A DNA stretch of 64,000 nt from Micromonospora sp. U21 (GCF_018070045.1 NZ_JAGPYK010000002.1:310001-374000); one strand, 5' to 3'; positions 17,641 through 26,455 are shown, numbered from the stretch's first letter. Program-made: numbers and translations. The notes: a model not told the origin generated them from the sequence alone.

Positions 17641-17966
17641 CGATTACTCCCGATATAGAGAGAAGACGGAGGATGTCGCTGATGCCTACCGGGCCGCTTC
17701 GCACAGAACCTGGGACGACGGTCGTCGAGGCGACCGAGCGGCGGCTTCCGCTCGATTACTACCTGCTCCTGACGAATCCGGGCGACCGTGGTCCGGCCGC
17801 CGGTGTGGACGGGATCGTCGTCGAGGAGTTCACTGCGGTGGACGTGGCTCATGCCGACCCTTGCCGGGGCGGTCGGTGGGGTGAGCGTTATACCTGTGAG
17901 TCATACATATGCCTCTGAGGTATATCGGTCATCGACCACTTCGCCTCCGGATCGCCCCTGCCCGGG

Positions 17967-18043
17967 GTGATCGACTCGGTATCGCGGATGTCGCGGTGTC
18001 CACGGCCACCGGATGCCGCGATATCGTCGATACCGAGTCGATC
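17967..18043. repeat. Long hairpin with 17-bp perfect arms (copy A)
   Basis: tgatcgactcggtatcg at 17967-17983 pairs with its exact complement at 18027-18043. Inner tcgcgg/ccgcga segments could extend the stem. Copy B keeps both 17-bp arms (26370-26386, 26439-26455) although the loop has gained nine bases, which points to selection on the stem. Confidence 0.8.
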
Positions 18044-18165
18044 ATCCCCTCAACCGGCCCCATCCGACGTCGGAACGCTCGGTGATCTCGTGCTGGGTGT
18101 CCGGTATCGGGGGTTTGTGGGTTGTGACCGGCTGCATCCGTGGGGTGGAATCGTGGCGGGCCGGG

Positions 18166-18367
18166 GGTCGTTACATACCCTGACGATCGCAGCACCACCG
18201 GCCGCCAGGTCCCGTCCCCGCGGGTTGGCAGCGGGGCCGTCCGGGGTTGGAATGCCCGCGAGGCCGTGGTCGTTGCAGAGTCCCTGACCGACCGCACCAG
18301 CACCCTCGAACGGGGTGCCTGTCGGATGGGCCAGTCCTGGAATGGGCCCGGCCCGGCGGTCGTTACA
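18166..18367 (+). repeat. Three spaced ggtcgtt(a/g)ca boxes (copy A)
   Basis: Boxes at 18166-18175, 18268-18277 and 18358-18367, each preceded by a C/G-rich ggcc(g) segment. The first two spacings are 102 and 90 bp. Between boxes a tggaatg(c/g) motif recurs. Copy B has the same three at 26577, 26679 and 26769. Confidence 0.6.
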
Positions 18368-18420
18368 CACAGTCCCGGCGCCACGAGCCCCCCGGCTTGT
18401 AGGCCGCCGACCTAAGACTT

Positions 18421-18520
18421 TCCCCTGTGTTGTTGAAAGCGCCGGACGAGGTGCTCGCACCCGCGTGCCGTTTCCCCTGTTGGCGGTGGGTGTCTACCCC
18501 CTTGAAGGAGCTGACCCCTG
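18421..18520 (+). promoter_or_regulatory. Leader of the secreted lysozyme-like gene, with strong RBS
   Basis: The 100 bp between the copy A repeat locus and ATG 18521. An aaggag ribosome site lies at 18505-18510. It has a pyrimidine-rich cttgaaggag context and no clear riboswitch fold. Confidence 0.4.
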
Positions 18521-19072
18521 ATGAACACGATCATTCGTAAGAGCGTGCTGTCGGTTGCTGGTCTCGCGTTCGCCGGTGGTGTCTTCGCCGGTCCGATCGC
18601 CGCCACCGCCGCCACCCCGGTCGAGGGCAAGCCGGTCGCAGTCGCCGTGCAGAAGGCGCAGGGTGCGCAGTCGCGCATCGACCTGAACGACGAGCAGACC
18701 GCGAATGTCAAGGCGATCATCGCCGCGACGAAGAAGGCCAGGCTGCCCGAGCGGGCCGCGGTCATCTCGATCGCCACCAGCCTGCAGGAGTCCAAGCTGG
18801 AGAACCTGGGTCACCTCGGCGACCGCAACGACCACGACTCGCTGGGCCTGTTCCAGCAGCGCCCCAGCTCGGGTTGGGGCACGCCGGAGCAGATCACCGA
18901 CCCCGAATACTCCACCACCGCGTTCCTCAAGGGCCTCAAGCAGGTCGACGGGTGGCAGGACATGGCGTTGACCGACGCCGCGCAGACCGTGCAGGTCTCG
19001 GCCTACCCCGACGCCTACGCCCAGTGGGAACAGCAGGCCACCGACCTGGTCGCCCAGCACTGGAACAGCTGA
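18521..19072 (+). CDS. Secreted lysozyme/transglycosylase-like protein
   Basis: A 183-aa exported protein with a signal peptide (SVLSVAGLAFAGGVFAGPIA, cut near ATAA) and a compact domain of about 120 residues. The pattern ATSLQESKLENLGHLGD (about residues 86-102), DSLGLFQQRPSSGWG (about 106-120) and ITDPEYSTTAF is common in actinomycete secreted proteins with a lysozyme-like fold, where the Glu in QES would be catalytic. Peptidoglycan cleavage is therefore likely but not shown. It follows the copy A repeat locus directly, which may control it, and ends before a clear terminator. Confidence 0.8.
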   Translation: MNTIIRKSVLSVAGLAFAGGVFAGPIAATAATPVEGKPVAVAVQKAQGAQSRIDLNDEQTANVKAIIAATKKARLPERAAVISIATSLQESKLENLGHLGDRNDHDSLGLFQQRPSSGWGTPEQITDPEYSTTAFLKGLKQVDGWQDMALTDAAQTVQVSAYPDAYAQWEQQATDLVAQHWNS

Positions 19073-19098
19073 CCCAAGCAGCACCTGCGTGACACCGA

Positions 19099-19138
19099 CC
19101 GCTGGCCGGCACCCCACCCCCGGGGCGCCGGCCAGCGG
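19099..19138. terminator. Bidirectional terminator
   Basis: Inverted repeat ccgctggccggcacc (19099-19113) against ggcgccggccagcgg (19124-19138), 14 of 15 pairs, between convergent genes. Confidence 0.7.
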
Positions 19139-19179
19139 CATGTCCGCGTCTCGCCCCTGGTGGCGTACCCCTCGGGTTG

Positions 19180-20622
19180 TCAGTCCGGGGTGTGGTTGCG
19201 TGTGCGCAGGATGTCGATCAGCGCGGCGATCAGCGCGAGCGCGATGATCCCGGTCGCCAGCAGAAGTGAGTGTTCGAAGGCGGTGGTCCAGTTGCCCTGG
19301 TTGTCGGCGAGCGAGGAGAAGAACAGCGAGCCGACGGCGGCGATGCCGGCCGCGGCCCCGATCCGCTGACCGGTCTGGAGCATGCCGGCGCCGCTGCCCG
19401 CCTGAGGTACCGGCACCTGGGCGAGGGTGAGGGTCTGGTTGGGTGCGATCACCAAGCCGCTGCCGATGCCGGCGACGAGCAGGGGGCCGGCGGTCACCCA
19501 GGGCGCCGGGGCGTCCGGCGCGAGGCGCAGCGCGACCACTGTTCCGGCCAGGCCGATCACCACGCCGAGCAGGCCGATGGCGACCAGCGGCCTGCCGAAG
19601 CGGTTCACGATGCGTCCGCCCAGCGCCGACGCCGCGGCCGAACCGAGGGCGAACGGCGTGATGGCGAGGCCGGCGACGAGCGCGCTGTAGCCGAGGCCGT
19701 TCTGCAGGAAGAGGGTGAAGATGAAGAAGATCGCGGTGAAGCCACCGAAGTAGACCAGAGCGATGAGCGACCCCAGGATGTACGACTGGAAGCTGAACAG
19801 CCGCAGGTCGAACAACGGTTCCCGGTGCCGGGCGTACCACCGCTCCCAGAACCCGAAGGCGACCAGCACCGCCAGGCCGGCCGGGATGAGCGCCCACTTC
19901 CACGGGGTCTGCCACTGCTGCTCCTGGACGAGCGGCAGCAGGACCAGGACCACACCCACGCCGAGCAGCAGTACGCCGACCGGGTCGAGTCGGCGCCGGT
20001 CCGGCTGGCCCTCGGGTCGGCCCGGCAGCAGGCGCCAGCCGAGGATCGCCGCGAGGATGCCGACCGGCACGTTGACGAAGAAGACCCACCGCCACCCGTG
20101 CTCCTCGCCGCCGATCGCGATGAGCAGACCGCCGAGCAGCGGGCCGACCGCCGTGGAGATACCGATGGTGGCGCCGAGGACCCCGAACGGCCGGGCCCGT
20201 TCCGGCCCCTGGAACAGTTGCTGGATCAGCCCGATCACCTGGGGGTTGACCACGCCGGCGGCGGCGCCCTGGAGCAGGCGGGCGGCGACCAGCCACGCCG
20301 GGGAGGTGGCCAGACCGGCGAGCGCGCTGGTCACGGTGAACAGCGCGATGCCGAAAACAAACGCGTTGCGCCGGCCACGGGCATCACCGAAGCGGCCCGC
20401 CGGCACCAGCACCAGCCCGAAGGTGAGCGCGTACCCCGAGAGGACCCACTGCAGGTCGCTCGGGGAGGCGTGCAGCGCCCGGTCGATGGATGGCACGGCG
20501 ACGTTGACGATGCTCACGTCGAGCAGCGTCATGAACGCGGCGACCAGCCCGACGCCGACGGCCTGCCAACGTCGCCGGTTCTCCGCCGCGTCGACCGGCT
20601 GCGGCGAGCGCGCCGCTGTCAT
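19180..20622 (-). CDS. MFS drug-efflux transporter, DHA2 (EmrB/QacA) type
   Basis: Proton-driven exporter of 480 aa with about 14 membrane helices. FMTLLDVSIVNVAVP (first helix, LDxTIVNVALP motif) and the motif A loop GRFGDARGRRNAF (about residues 77-89) are characteristic. Substrate is not predictable. ATG 20622 follows a ggggggc ribosome site. It is convergent with the lysozyme-like gene, with a shared terminator. The minus-strand winged-helix-like gene to its right (20712-20948) is the nearest candidate regulator. Confidence 0.9.
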   Translation of the reverse strand: MTAARSPQPVDAAENRRRWQAVGVGLVAAFMTLLDVSIVNVAVPSIDRALHASPSDLQWVLSGYALTFGLVLVPAGRFGDARGRRNAFVFGIALFTVTSALAGLATSPAWLVAARLLQGAAAGVVNPQVIGLIQQLFQGPERARPFGVLGATIGISTAVGPLLGGLLIAIGGEEHGWRWVFFVNVPVGILAAILGWRLLPGRPEGQPDRRRLDPVGVLLLGVGVVLVLLPLVQEQQWQTPWKWALIPAGLAVLVAFGFWERWYARHREPLFDLRLFSFQSYILGSLIALVYFGGFTAIFFIFTLFLQNGLGYSALVAGLAITPFALGSAAASALGGRIVNRFGRPLVAIGLLGVVIGLAGTVVALRLAPDAPAPWVTAGPLLVAGIGSGLVIAPNQTLTLAQVPVPQAGSGAGMLQTGQRIGAAAGIAAVGSLFFSSLADNQGNWTTAFEHSLLLATGIIALALIAALIDILRTRNHTPD

Positions 20623-20711
20623 CGTGCCCCCCGTTGACCGTCGATCATCACTCGTGACCGCTACCCCGGTCACCGGAGGGCGAATCGTCGAGGGCCGTAC
20701 CGGGGGTCAGG

Positions 20712-20948
20712 TCACGCCATCTGGCGGGCGCAGAACCGTGGACCGAAGTCGAGGCCGGCCATCGGTGAATCCTCGCGGTGCAGCAGGCCCTTCTCGGTGA
20801 GCAGGTGCAGCGGCGCGTTCAACTGCTCCGCGGCCAGCCCGGACTCTTCGGCGATCATGTCCGGGTACGGCACCTGACCGCGCGCCTCGAGTGCGGTGAC
20901 CGCCTGGTACACCCGTTGCTCGACCTCAGACAGTTGCATTTGCTGCAT
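20712..20948 (-). CDS. Small winged-helix-like protein
   Basis: A 78-aa protein whose pattern (EVEQRVYQAVTALEARG, then YPDMIAEESGLAAEQLNAPLHLLTEKGLLHRE) looks like a single winged-helix DNA-binding domain with wing and recognition helix. No named family is assigned. ATG 20948 has a perfect aaggagg site seven bases upstream. It is encoded just before the MFS exporter on the same strand, so it could regulate or be co-transcribed with that gene. Confidence 0.65.
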   Translation of the reverse strand: MQQMQLSEVEQRVYQAVTALEARGQVPYPDMIAEESGLAAEQLNAPLHLLTEKGLLHREDSPMAGLDFGPRFCARQMA

Positions 20949-21105
20949 GACATCCTCCTTCGCTCGTCCGCCTCTACGCAGACGGTTGCGTTGCGCCGGT
21001 TACCCCCTGCGTGACCGAAGATGCCCACCCGATCGGGCGGTCCGGGTGGCCTGCGGGCTGCCCGGCGGCCAGGCTGGCTGGCGGGCGGTGCCCTAGGCTG
21101 CACCC

Positions 21106-22266
21106 GTGATCGTCTGGGATCTCGTCGTCGTCGGCGCCGGCCCCGCCGGACTCTCCGCGGCACATGCCGCCGCCCGCGCCGGCGTCCGCACCCTGGTTGT
21201 CGAGCGGGCCGAGCACCCCCGTTACAAGACCTGCGGCGGTGGCCTGATCGGCACCTCACTGGCCGCCGTGCGGGACCGGATCGAGGTGCCCGCGCACGAC
21301 CGGGTGACCCGGGTGACGTTCACCCGCGACGGCCGTCGTGAGTTCACCCGCCGGCACGACAGTCCGGTGGTGACCATGGTGCGCCGCGAGGAGTTCGACG
21401 ACCGGCTGCGCGCGGCGGCGGTCGCCGCCGGCGCGCAGGTGCGGCAGCGGGTACCGGTCCGCGCCATCGAACAGGACCCCGAGGTGGTACGCCTGCGGCT
21501 GGCCGACGGTACGTCGCTCGCGGCCCGCGCGGTGATCGGCGCGGACGGCTCCTCGGGGGTGACCGCCCGGCACGTGGGGGTCCGTTACCGGCAGGTGGAC
21601 CTGGGGCTGGAGCTGGAGGTGCCGGTGCCGCCCGCGGAGCAGGAGCGTTGGCGCGGACGGCTGCTGCTGGACTGGGGCGCGATGCCGGGCTCGTACGCGT
21701 GGGTCTTTCCCAAGGGCGATCGTCTGACCGTCGGCGTGATCGCGGGCCGGGGTGCGGGGGAGGGGACGCGGGACTACCTGCGGCGGTTCGTCGACCGGTT
21801 GGGGCTGAACGGACTGCCGACGGAGCACGACTCAGGTCACCTGACCCGCTGCCGTGCCGAGGATTCGCCGTTGCGGCACGGCCGGGTGCTGGTCGTGGGG
21901 GACGCGGCCGGGCTGCTGGAGCCCTGGAGCCGGGAGGGCATCAGCTTCGCGCTGCGCTCCGGCGAGCTGGCTGGGGCGGCGGTCGCCGACGGCGAGTTGG
22001 TCGGGTACGAGCGGGCGGTGGCCGAGCGCCTGGTGCCGTCGATGCGGGCGGGGTACCGCCTGCTCGAGCTGTTCACCCGCCGCCCGGAGGCGTTCCACGC
22101 ACTGTTGGCGACCCCGCCGGGTTGGCGGATGTTCGTTCAGTTCTGTCAGGGCCGGGCGAGCTTCGACGAGATGCTGGCGCGCCGGTCGATCCGGGCGGGG
22201 CTCGCGGTGCTGGATCGGCTACCTGTCCCTCGTCGGCGGCCTGCTTCGGCGCCAGCTCGCCCCTGA
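21106..22266 (+). CDS. FAD-dependent geranylgeranyl-reductase-family oxidoreductase
   Basis: Flavoprotein expected to reduce isoprenoid double bonds (for example in menaquinone or membrane lipids). The 386-aa protein has the N-terminal Rossmann motif VVVGAGPAGLSAAHAAARAG (about residues 6-25), the family signature YKTCGGG (about 40-46), a second FAD motif VLVVGDAAGLLEPWSREGI (about 262-280), and a WVFPKGD segment. GTG 21106 sits immediately before the first strand; no better start exists. Reductase identity is a family-level call, and the substrate is not shown. Confidence 0.85.
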   Translation: MIVWDLVVVGAGPAGLSAAHAAARAGVRTLVVERAEHPRYKTCGGGLIGTSLAAVRDRIEVPAHDRVTRVTFTRDGRREFTRRHDSPVVTMVRREEFDDRLRAAAVAAGAQVRQRVPVRAIEQDPEVVRLRLADGTSLAARAVIGADGSSGVTARHVGVRYRQVDLGLELEVPVPPAEQERWRGRLLLDWGAMPGSYAWVFPKGDRLTVGVIAGRGAGEGTRDYLRRFVDRLGLNGLPTEHDSGHLTRCRAEDSPLRHGRVLVVGDAAGLLEPWSREGISFALRSGELAGAAVADGELVGYERAVAERLVPSMRAGYRLLELFTRRPEAFHALLATPPGWRMFVQFCQGRASFDEMLARRSIRAGLAVLDRLPVPRRRPASAPARP

Positions 22267-22414
22267 CCGCCCGGGTTCCCTATTCACCCAGGATCCTAGG
22301 ATGCCTTACGGGTGGTGACGGCCGTATCCGAGCATCAGGCACATCACACCGACCGGACCGCTGGTGCGGGACGGCCCGGTCGCCACACAATGGCGGGAGA
22401 GCTGGGGGTGCGCG

Positions 22415-22588
22415 ATGGCCGAGCAGCCGTTCACCGATGATGAGTACGCGTTCCTGCGCCACGTCCGGTTCGGGGAGCTGCCGCCCGCCGTCCACCCCGA
22501 GGAGCGGGTCGAGCTGACCGAGACCGATCCGGGGCGTGACCGCCCGGAGAGGGCCGAGGACCCGGTCCGTTGGAACGTGCAGGGCTGA
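22415..22588 (+). CDS. Small conserved-looking protein, unknown function
   Basis: A 57-aa charged product (FTDDEYAFLRHVRFGELPP ...). Codon bias matches the neighbours and a ggggg purine run lies before ATG 22415. No domain is recognised. A hairpin follows at 22592-22633. Confidence 0.5.
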   Translation: MAEQPFTDDEYAFLRHVRFGELPPAVHPEERVELTETDPGRDRPERAEDPVRWNVQG

Positions 22589-22591
22589 GAA

Positions 22592-22633
22592 CGCGGAACG
22601 GGCCGCAGGTGTCGCCACCCACGGCCCGTTCGC
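22592..22633. terminator. Hairpin between convergent genes
   Basis: gcggaacgggccg and cggcccgttcgc form a 12-bp stem with minor mismatch; the loop is about 17 bases. It lies just after the small gene and just before the 3' end of the nucleotidase gene. Confidence 0.6.
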
Positions 22634-22668
22634 GGTACGTACCGGTTCGCCCGACCGGCACGCCTCGG

Positions 22669-24459
22669 TCAGAAGACCGGTACGCCCTCGCGCACCAGCC
22701 GCCAGTTGGGCTGGAAGAAGTCGGCCGGGTCGATCGTCCCCTTGGCCTGCGCCCAGTCGATGAGCAGCTGGCGGATCTCCTGCTGCGCGTTGTAGACCTG
22801 GGTCTTCACGATGCCGGGGAAGTTGCCGCCGCCGCTGCGCCGGTAGTTGTTCACCGCCACCACGAACTGCGCGTTGTCCGCCACCGGGGTGTCGGTGCCG
22901 GGCTGCACCAGCCGCGTGATCCGCTGGCCGACCGGCTTGGAAATGTCGATGTCGTAGTCCAGGCCGGAGAAGACGTCGTAGTTGTAGTCCGGCACCGCCG
23001 GGTCGCTCATCTGCTCCGGGTCGACCGGCGCACCCGGCGCGAGAGTCCGGAAGTACTTCGCCGAGTACTCCAGGTACGCACGTACCTCGGCTCCGCTGAG
23101 CACGACCGCCTCGAGCGTGTTGTCGAAGACGTACAGCCCGGCCACGTCACGGATCTTGACGTCGCCGGCGGGGAAGACCGCCGTCCGGCTGAACGGCGCC
23201 GCGATTGACAGCACCGGCAGGTCCGCGTACGCGGTGCCGGTCAGCGCCGTGCCGACGACCTCGGTCTGCACGTGGTTGATGAAGTCCAGGATCGGGGTGT
23301 CCTTGTACCGCGACTCCGCGGCGGACAACTCCACCGTGGACTGCGCGACCACCTGGTTGACGTACGCCACCGTCTTCTGGTGCTGGGCCCGTACGACGGC
23401 GAGCACCTTCGGGTCCTCCACCACCGTGTTGGTGTTCAGCATGCTGGCCCGCTTGGTGGTGATCTTCCAGCGGCCGTGCTGCCGGGCGAGGGTGAAGTCC
23501 ATCCGGGTGAGCCGCTGGCCCCACTTCGACGGCTCCGAGAGCAGCACCTGCGCGCCGGTCCGCTCGTTGGTGACGAACCGTTCGATCACCTCGTTGTGTG
23601 CGTGGCCGAAGAGGATCGCGTCGATCCCCGGCACCTGCTGGGCGATCAGCGCCACCGGGTTCTCGTTGGGCAGCTCCGGCCCGTAGCTGGAGGTGCCGCT
23701 GTCGCCGCCGTGCGCGGAGATCAGCACGAGGTCGGCGCCGCGGGCCCGCATGATCGGCACCCACTTCGCAGCGGTCGCGACCATGTCGTCGAAGCGCAGC
23801 TTGCCCTCGACGTTGCCCTTGTCCCAGATCGCCACGCCCGGGTTGGTCAGGCCAAGGATGCCGACCCGCAGGGTCGGCGCGGCGAAGCCGAGGGAGACCT
23901 TCTTGATGACGTACGGCAGGAAGGCCGGCTTGCCGGTCTTCGCGTTGACCGCGTTAGCGGCGAGCGCCGGGAAGCCGAGCTGGCGGATCCACAGGTCCAA
24001 CAGCGGCAGGCCGTAGTTGAACTCGTGGTTGCCCAGCGTCACCGCGTCGTAGTCGATGACGTTCATCGCGCGGGCCATCGGGTGCTTCTCCCCGGTGGCG
24101 GTGATCGGCTCCTGCTTGGCGTAGTACGTGGCCAGCGGCGTGCCCTGGATGGTGTCGCCGGCGTCGAGCACCAGCGTCGCCTTGCCGCGCCGCTCGGCGC
24201 GGATCTGGTTGATCAGGGTGGCCAACTTCGCGACGCCGATGTCGTTCTGCTTGCTGTCGTCGTACTCGGCGTCCCGGTAGTAGTCCCAGTTGTAGACGTT
24301 GCCGTGGGTGTCCGACGTGCCCAGGAGGGTGAGGTCCCAGGTGCGTGACCGGGCCGCGCCGGCCGCCTGCGCGGGGGCGGCGGCGATCAGCGGGGCGGTC
24401 GCCGCCGCGGCCGCGGCGGCGAGCACCTGGCGACGCGACGGGCCGGAGGGAGAGGTCAT
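22669..24459 (-). CDS. Secreted 5'-nucleotidase / 2',3'-cyclic phosphodiesterase (metallophosphatase)
   Basis: Exported enzyme that releases phosphate from extracellular nucleotides. The 596-aa precursor carries a Tat signal (SRRQVLAAAAAAATAPLIAAAPAQA region). Next comes the calcineurin-like domain: GTSDTHGN (Asp/His metal site, about residues 48-55), DAGDTIQGTP, TLGNHEFNYG (about 140-149), ISAHGGD and GHAHNEV. The C-terminal 5'-nucleotidase substrate domain (NNYRRSGGGNFPG) completes it. ATG 24459 follows ggaaagg; an upstream frame extension to 24519 lacks a signal-peptide start. Confidence 0.92.
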   Translation of the reverse strand: MTSPSGPSRRQVLAAAAAAATAPLIAAAPAQAAGAARSRTWDLTLLGTSDTHGNVYNWDYYRDAEYDDSKQNDIGVAKLATLINQIRAERRGKATLVLDAGDTIQGTPLATYYAKQEPITATGEKHPMARAMNVIDYDAVTLGNHEFNYGLPLLDLWIRQLGFPALAANAVNAKTGKPAFLPYVIKKVSLGFAAPTLRVGILGLTNPGVAIWDKGNVEGKLRFDDMVATAAKWVPIMRARGADLVLISAHGGDSGTSSYGPELPNENPVALIAQQVPGIDAILFGHAHNEVIERFVTNERTGAQVLLSEPSKWGQRLTRMDFTLARQHGRWKITTKRASMLNTNTVVEDPKVLAVVRAQHQKTVAYVNQVVAQSTVELSAAESRYKDTPILDFINHVQTEVVGTALTGTAYADLPVLSIAAPFSRTAVFPAGDVKIRDVAGLYVFDNTLEAVVLSGAEVRAYLEYSAKYFRTLAPGAPVDPEQMSDPAVPDYNYDVFSGLDYDIDISKPVGQRITRLVQPGTDTPVADNAQFVVAVNNYRRSGGGNFPGIVKTQVYNAQQEIRQLLIDWAQAKGTIDPADFFQPNWRLVREGVPVF

Positions 24460-24596
24460 GACGTGCCTTTCCATCGGGTGGACGCGCCTCGTGGGCGCCT
24501 CGCGCACCATAACCAGCATCGGTCACTCCCGCCACGCCAGCCCCGACGTCCCGTGGACTCCGCCGCATCGGTCGGCGAAGCGGTCGGCGAACAGGG

Positions 24597-25256
24597 TCAG
24601 CGTGGCCAGGTTGCCAGGCGCTGCCGGACGCGGGCGACGTCCGTGGGGCCCAGGCCGTAGCGGCCGAAACGCTGGTCGGGCAGCCGGTCCAGGTACCGTC
24701 CGGCGGCCCGCACGTCCGCCGGGTCCAGTGCGGGGTCGACCTGCCGAGCCAGTTCCAGCAACTCGGTAACGTCGTAGTACTCCAGAGCCGCCGCCACGTC
24801 GATGAAGTCGCGAACCTCGCGCCGGTTGACCAACGCCGCGATCTTGTTGGCGACCAGGTCGCGGACGTCCATCACCGGCCCGAGGTCCATCACCACCGGG
24901 CTCTGCTGCCGGTCGAGCCGCGCCAGGCTGAGCCGGATCTGCCGCCCGTCGCGGCTCACCACGAAGTCCTTCATGTCCCGCCCGTACCCGTCGAACAGGT
25001 CGGCGAGGTCGCTGTCCGGGTCGGCGTCGGTGACCGTGAACCCGGCCCGCTCCAGCGCCACCCGTACGCCGGCGGAGGCGGCAGCGGCGGCGCCCTCCAC
25101 GTCGGCGAAGAGGTCCACGTCCTCGGTGGGGCGGGCGACCAGCCCGTGCGCGGCCCAGGCGACCCCGCCGCCCAGCACGAACCGGTGCGGCCCGGCGGCG
25201 GCGAGCGCAACCCGCGCCACTTCGCGGTAGAACTCGTGCAGGTGCGGTGCGATCAC
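24597..25256 (-). CDS. Nucleotidyltransferase-fold protein (AbiEii/MNT-like)
   Basis: A 219-aa protein with the nucleotidyltransferase core FVLGGGVAWAAHGLVARPTEDVDLFAD (GG...hDhD pattern; residues about 25-51, acidic pair in EDVDLF). A helical part with MDVRDLVANKIAALVNRREVRDFIDVAA follows, typical of the AbiEii/DUF6036 group. Members are often toxins or resistance proteins that nucleotidylate tRNA or proteins. GTG 25256 overlaps the stop of the upstream gene (GTGA), so the two are made together. A toxin role is inferred from family and coupling only. Confidence 0.75.
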   Translation of the reverse strand: MIAPHLHEFYREVARVALAAAGPHRFVLGGGVAWAAHGLVARPTEDVDLFADVEGAAAAASAGVRVALERAGFTVTDADPDSDLADLFDGYGRDMKDFVVSRDGRQIRLSLARLDRQQSPVVMDLGPVMDVRDLVANKIAALVNRREVRDFIDVAAALEYYDVTELLELARQVDPALDPADVRAAGRYLDRLPDQRFGRYGLGPTDVARVRQRLATWPR

Positions 25257-25633
25257 GCCGCGCGCAGGCCCCGGTGCCGGCTCTCCCACGCCTGGCGCAC
25301 GCCCCTGGGCAGGTTGAGCAGCCGCCACACCCGGCGCAGCGTCCGCCCGTTGATCAGGACGCACAGATCTTCGGCGCGGGTGGTTTCCCGCAGCACGTTC
25401 TCGTACATCCAGAGCAGCTGGTCGGGGTCACCGAGGTCGAAGGTGCGCTCGGCGTTCCACATCAGCCGTACCGGTAGCTCCACCACACCCCGGGTGGGGC
25501 CGGCCAACTCGGCGAGCGTCCGCGCCACCACTGCAGGGCGACCCGGGCGGGCCAGGAAGGCCACGCCGGTCGTGGTGGGGGAGACGGCCTGCATGGTGTC
25601 AGGGTAACGCTCGCCGGTGCTGGTGTCGCTCAC
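25253..25633 (-). CDS. Hypothetical protein coupled to the nucleotidyltransferase gene
   Basis: A 126-aa protein with no recognised domain. It ends in a basic segment (RVWRLLNLPRGVRQAWESRHRGL) that could bind nucleic acid. GTG 25633 has an aggga ribosome site six bases upstream. It precedes and overlaps the nucleotidyltransferase gene by four bases, the usual place of an antitoxin or regulator in type II/IV-like pairs; this is inference. The copy B repeat locus starts right at its 5' end. Confidence 0.6.
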   Translation of the reverse strand: MSDTSTGERYPDTMQAVSPTTTGVAFLARPGRPAVVARTLAELAGPTRGVVELPVRLMWNAERTFDLGDPDQLLWMYENVLRETTRAEDLCVLINGRTLRRVWRLLNLPRGVRQAWESRHRGLRAA

Positions 25634-25815
25634 GACGTTCCCTGGGCTGCTGGCGGCCTGGCTGTTTCGGGTGCGTTTGGTGTGCCGGGTCCGTGTGGGT
25701 GGGCCTGGGCTGCCGTCGTGGCTGGGGTTGGTTTCGGGTGTGGCTTGTTCGTGCGGGGCTGGGGGCTTGGCTTGCCCGTCGTGGCGGGGTTGGTTTTGGG
25801 TGTGCCGGGTTTGTG

Positions 25816-25891
25816 CGGGGTGGGGCCCGCCGTGCCCGGCTCCGGGCGGTCAGGCTTGATCCCTGCGCCGGGCACGGCGGGCCCCACCCCG
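25816..25891. repeat. Perfect 25-bp inverted repeat with 26-base loop (copy B)
   Basis: Arms 25816-25840 and 25867-25891, identical in arms and loop to the copy A hairpin at 17197-17272. Confidence 0.85.
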
Positions 25892-26240
25892 TCGGTGGTC
25901 GCGGTCCGTCGTGACTCCTGCGCTGGGTCCGGCAAGCCCATCCCGGCGGGTTGGTCGGTCCGGTCCGATGCCTGCGCCGGCCCGGCAAGCCCCGACCTGG
26001 GCGGCGATCGCCATCCGCTCTGATCGGTCCGCCCAGGGCGCGGTCAGTCCCATTTCGCCGGCGGTCGTTGTCCGCACCGATCCCTGCGTAACGTGCGATG
26101 CGTCCATACCGTCGGCGATCGGTGTCCGGCCCGGGTTCCTGCGCCAGCGCGGTGTGTCCCGTCCTGTCGGGCGGTCGTTCGCGTTGATCCCTGCCGCCTT
26201 CGCGTATCCCGCTGGCGGTCGCCGGCCCGATCCCTGCGCT
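25859..26240 (+). repeat. Array of degenerate 53-57 bp tandem repeats (copy B)
   Basis: Seven units opening with variants of gatccctgcg. Measured lengths run 55, 54, 55, 57, 54, 53, then 43 bp. Unit sequences differ from copy A more than the flanking hairpins do. Confidence 0.7.
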
Positions 26241-26369
26241 GGATACGGCCAGACCCACCGACTCGGGCGGTCGGTCGGTGGGGTGAGCGTTATACCGGTG
26301 AGTCATACATATGCCTCTGAGGTATATCGGTCATCGACCACCTTGCCCTCCGGATCGCCTGGCTCGGGG

Positions 26370-26455
26370 TGATCGACTCGGTATCGCGGATATCCCGGAT
26401 GTCGCGGTGGCTACGGCCCTCGGATGCCCCGATATCGTCGATACCGAGTCGATCA
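26370..26455. repeat. Long hairpin with 17-bp perfect arms (copy B)
   Basis: tgatcgactcggtatcg at 26370-26386 and its complement at 26439-26455. The loop is nine bases longer than in copy A, with the arms unchanged. Confidence 0.8.

Larger units (their letters stand above)
17041..18420. repeat. Complex non-coding repeat locus, copy A
   Basis: About 1.4 kb without a credible gene, related along its length to copy B at 25634-26826. In order it holds: a G/T-rich segment with one or two degenerate units of about 60 bp; a hairpin with 25-bp perfect arms (17197-17221, 17248-17272); a degenerate array of 53-57 bp repeats (about 17239-17640); a segment near 17868-18416 that is almost identical to copy B; a second long hairpin (17967-18043); and three ggtcgtt(a/g)ca boxes. 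The repeat period is not a multiple of three and frames are not conserved between copies, so it is probably RNA or a DNA structure rather than protein-coding. Confidence 0.8.

Noticed and set aside
16902..17852. Minus-strand Pro/Thr/Arg-rich proteins across the repeat loci (also 25599-26306)
   Set aside because: The repeat period is not a multiple of three and the frames differ between the two copies, so the open frames are by-products of the repeats.
18416..18520. c-di-AMP (ydaO) riboswitch before the lysozyme-like gene
   Set aside because: Such genes in actinobacteria often carry this riboswitch, so I looked for its conserved G-rich/ACC blocks. They are not present in a consistent order.
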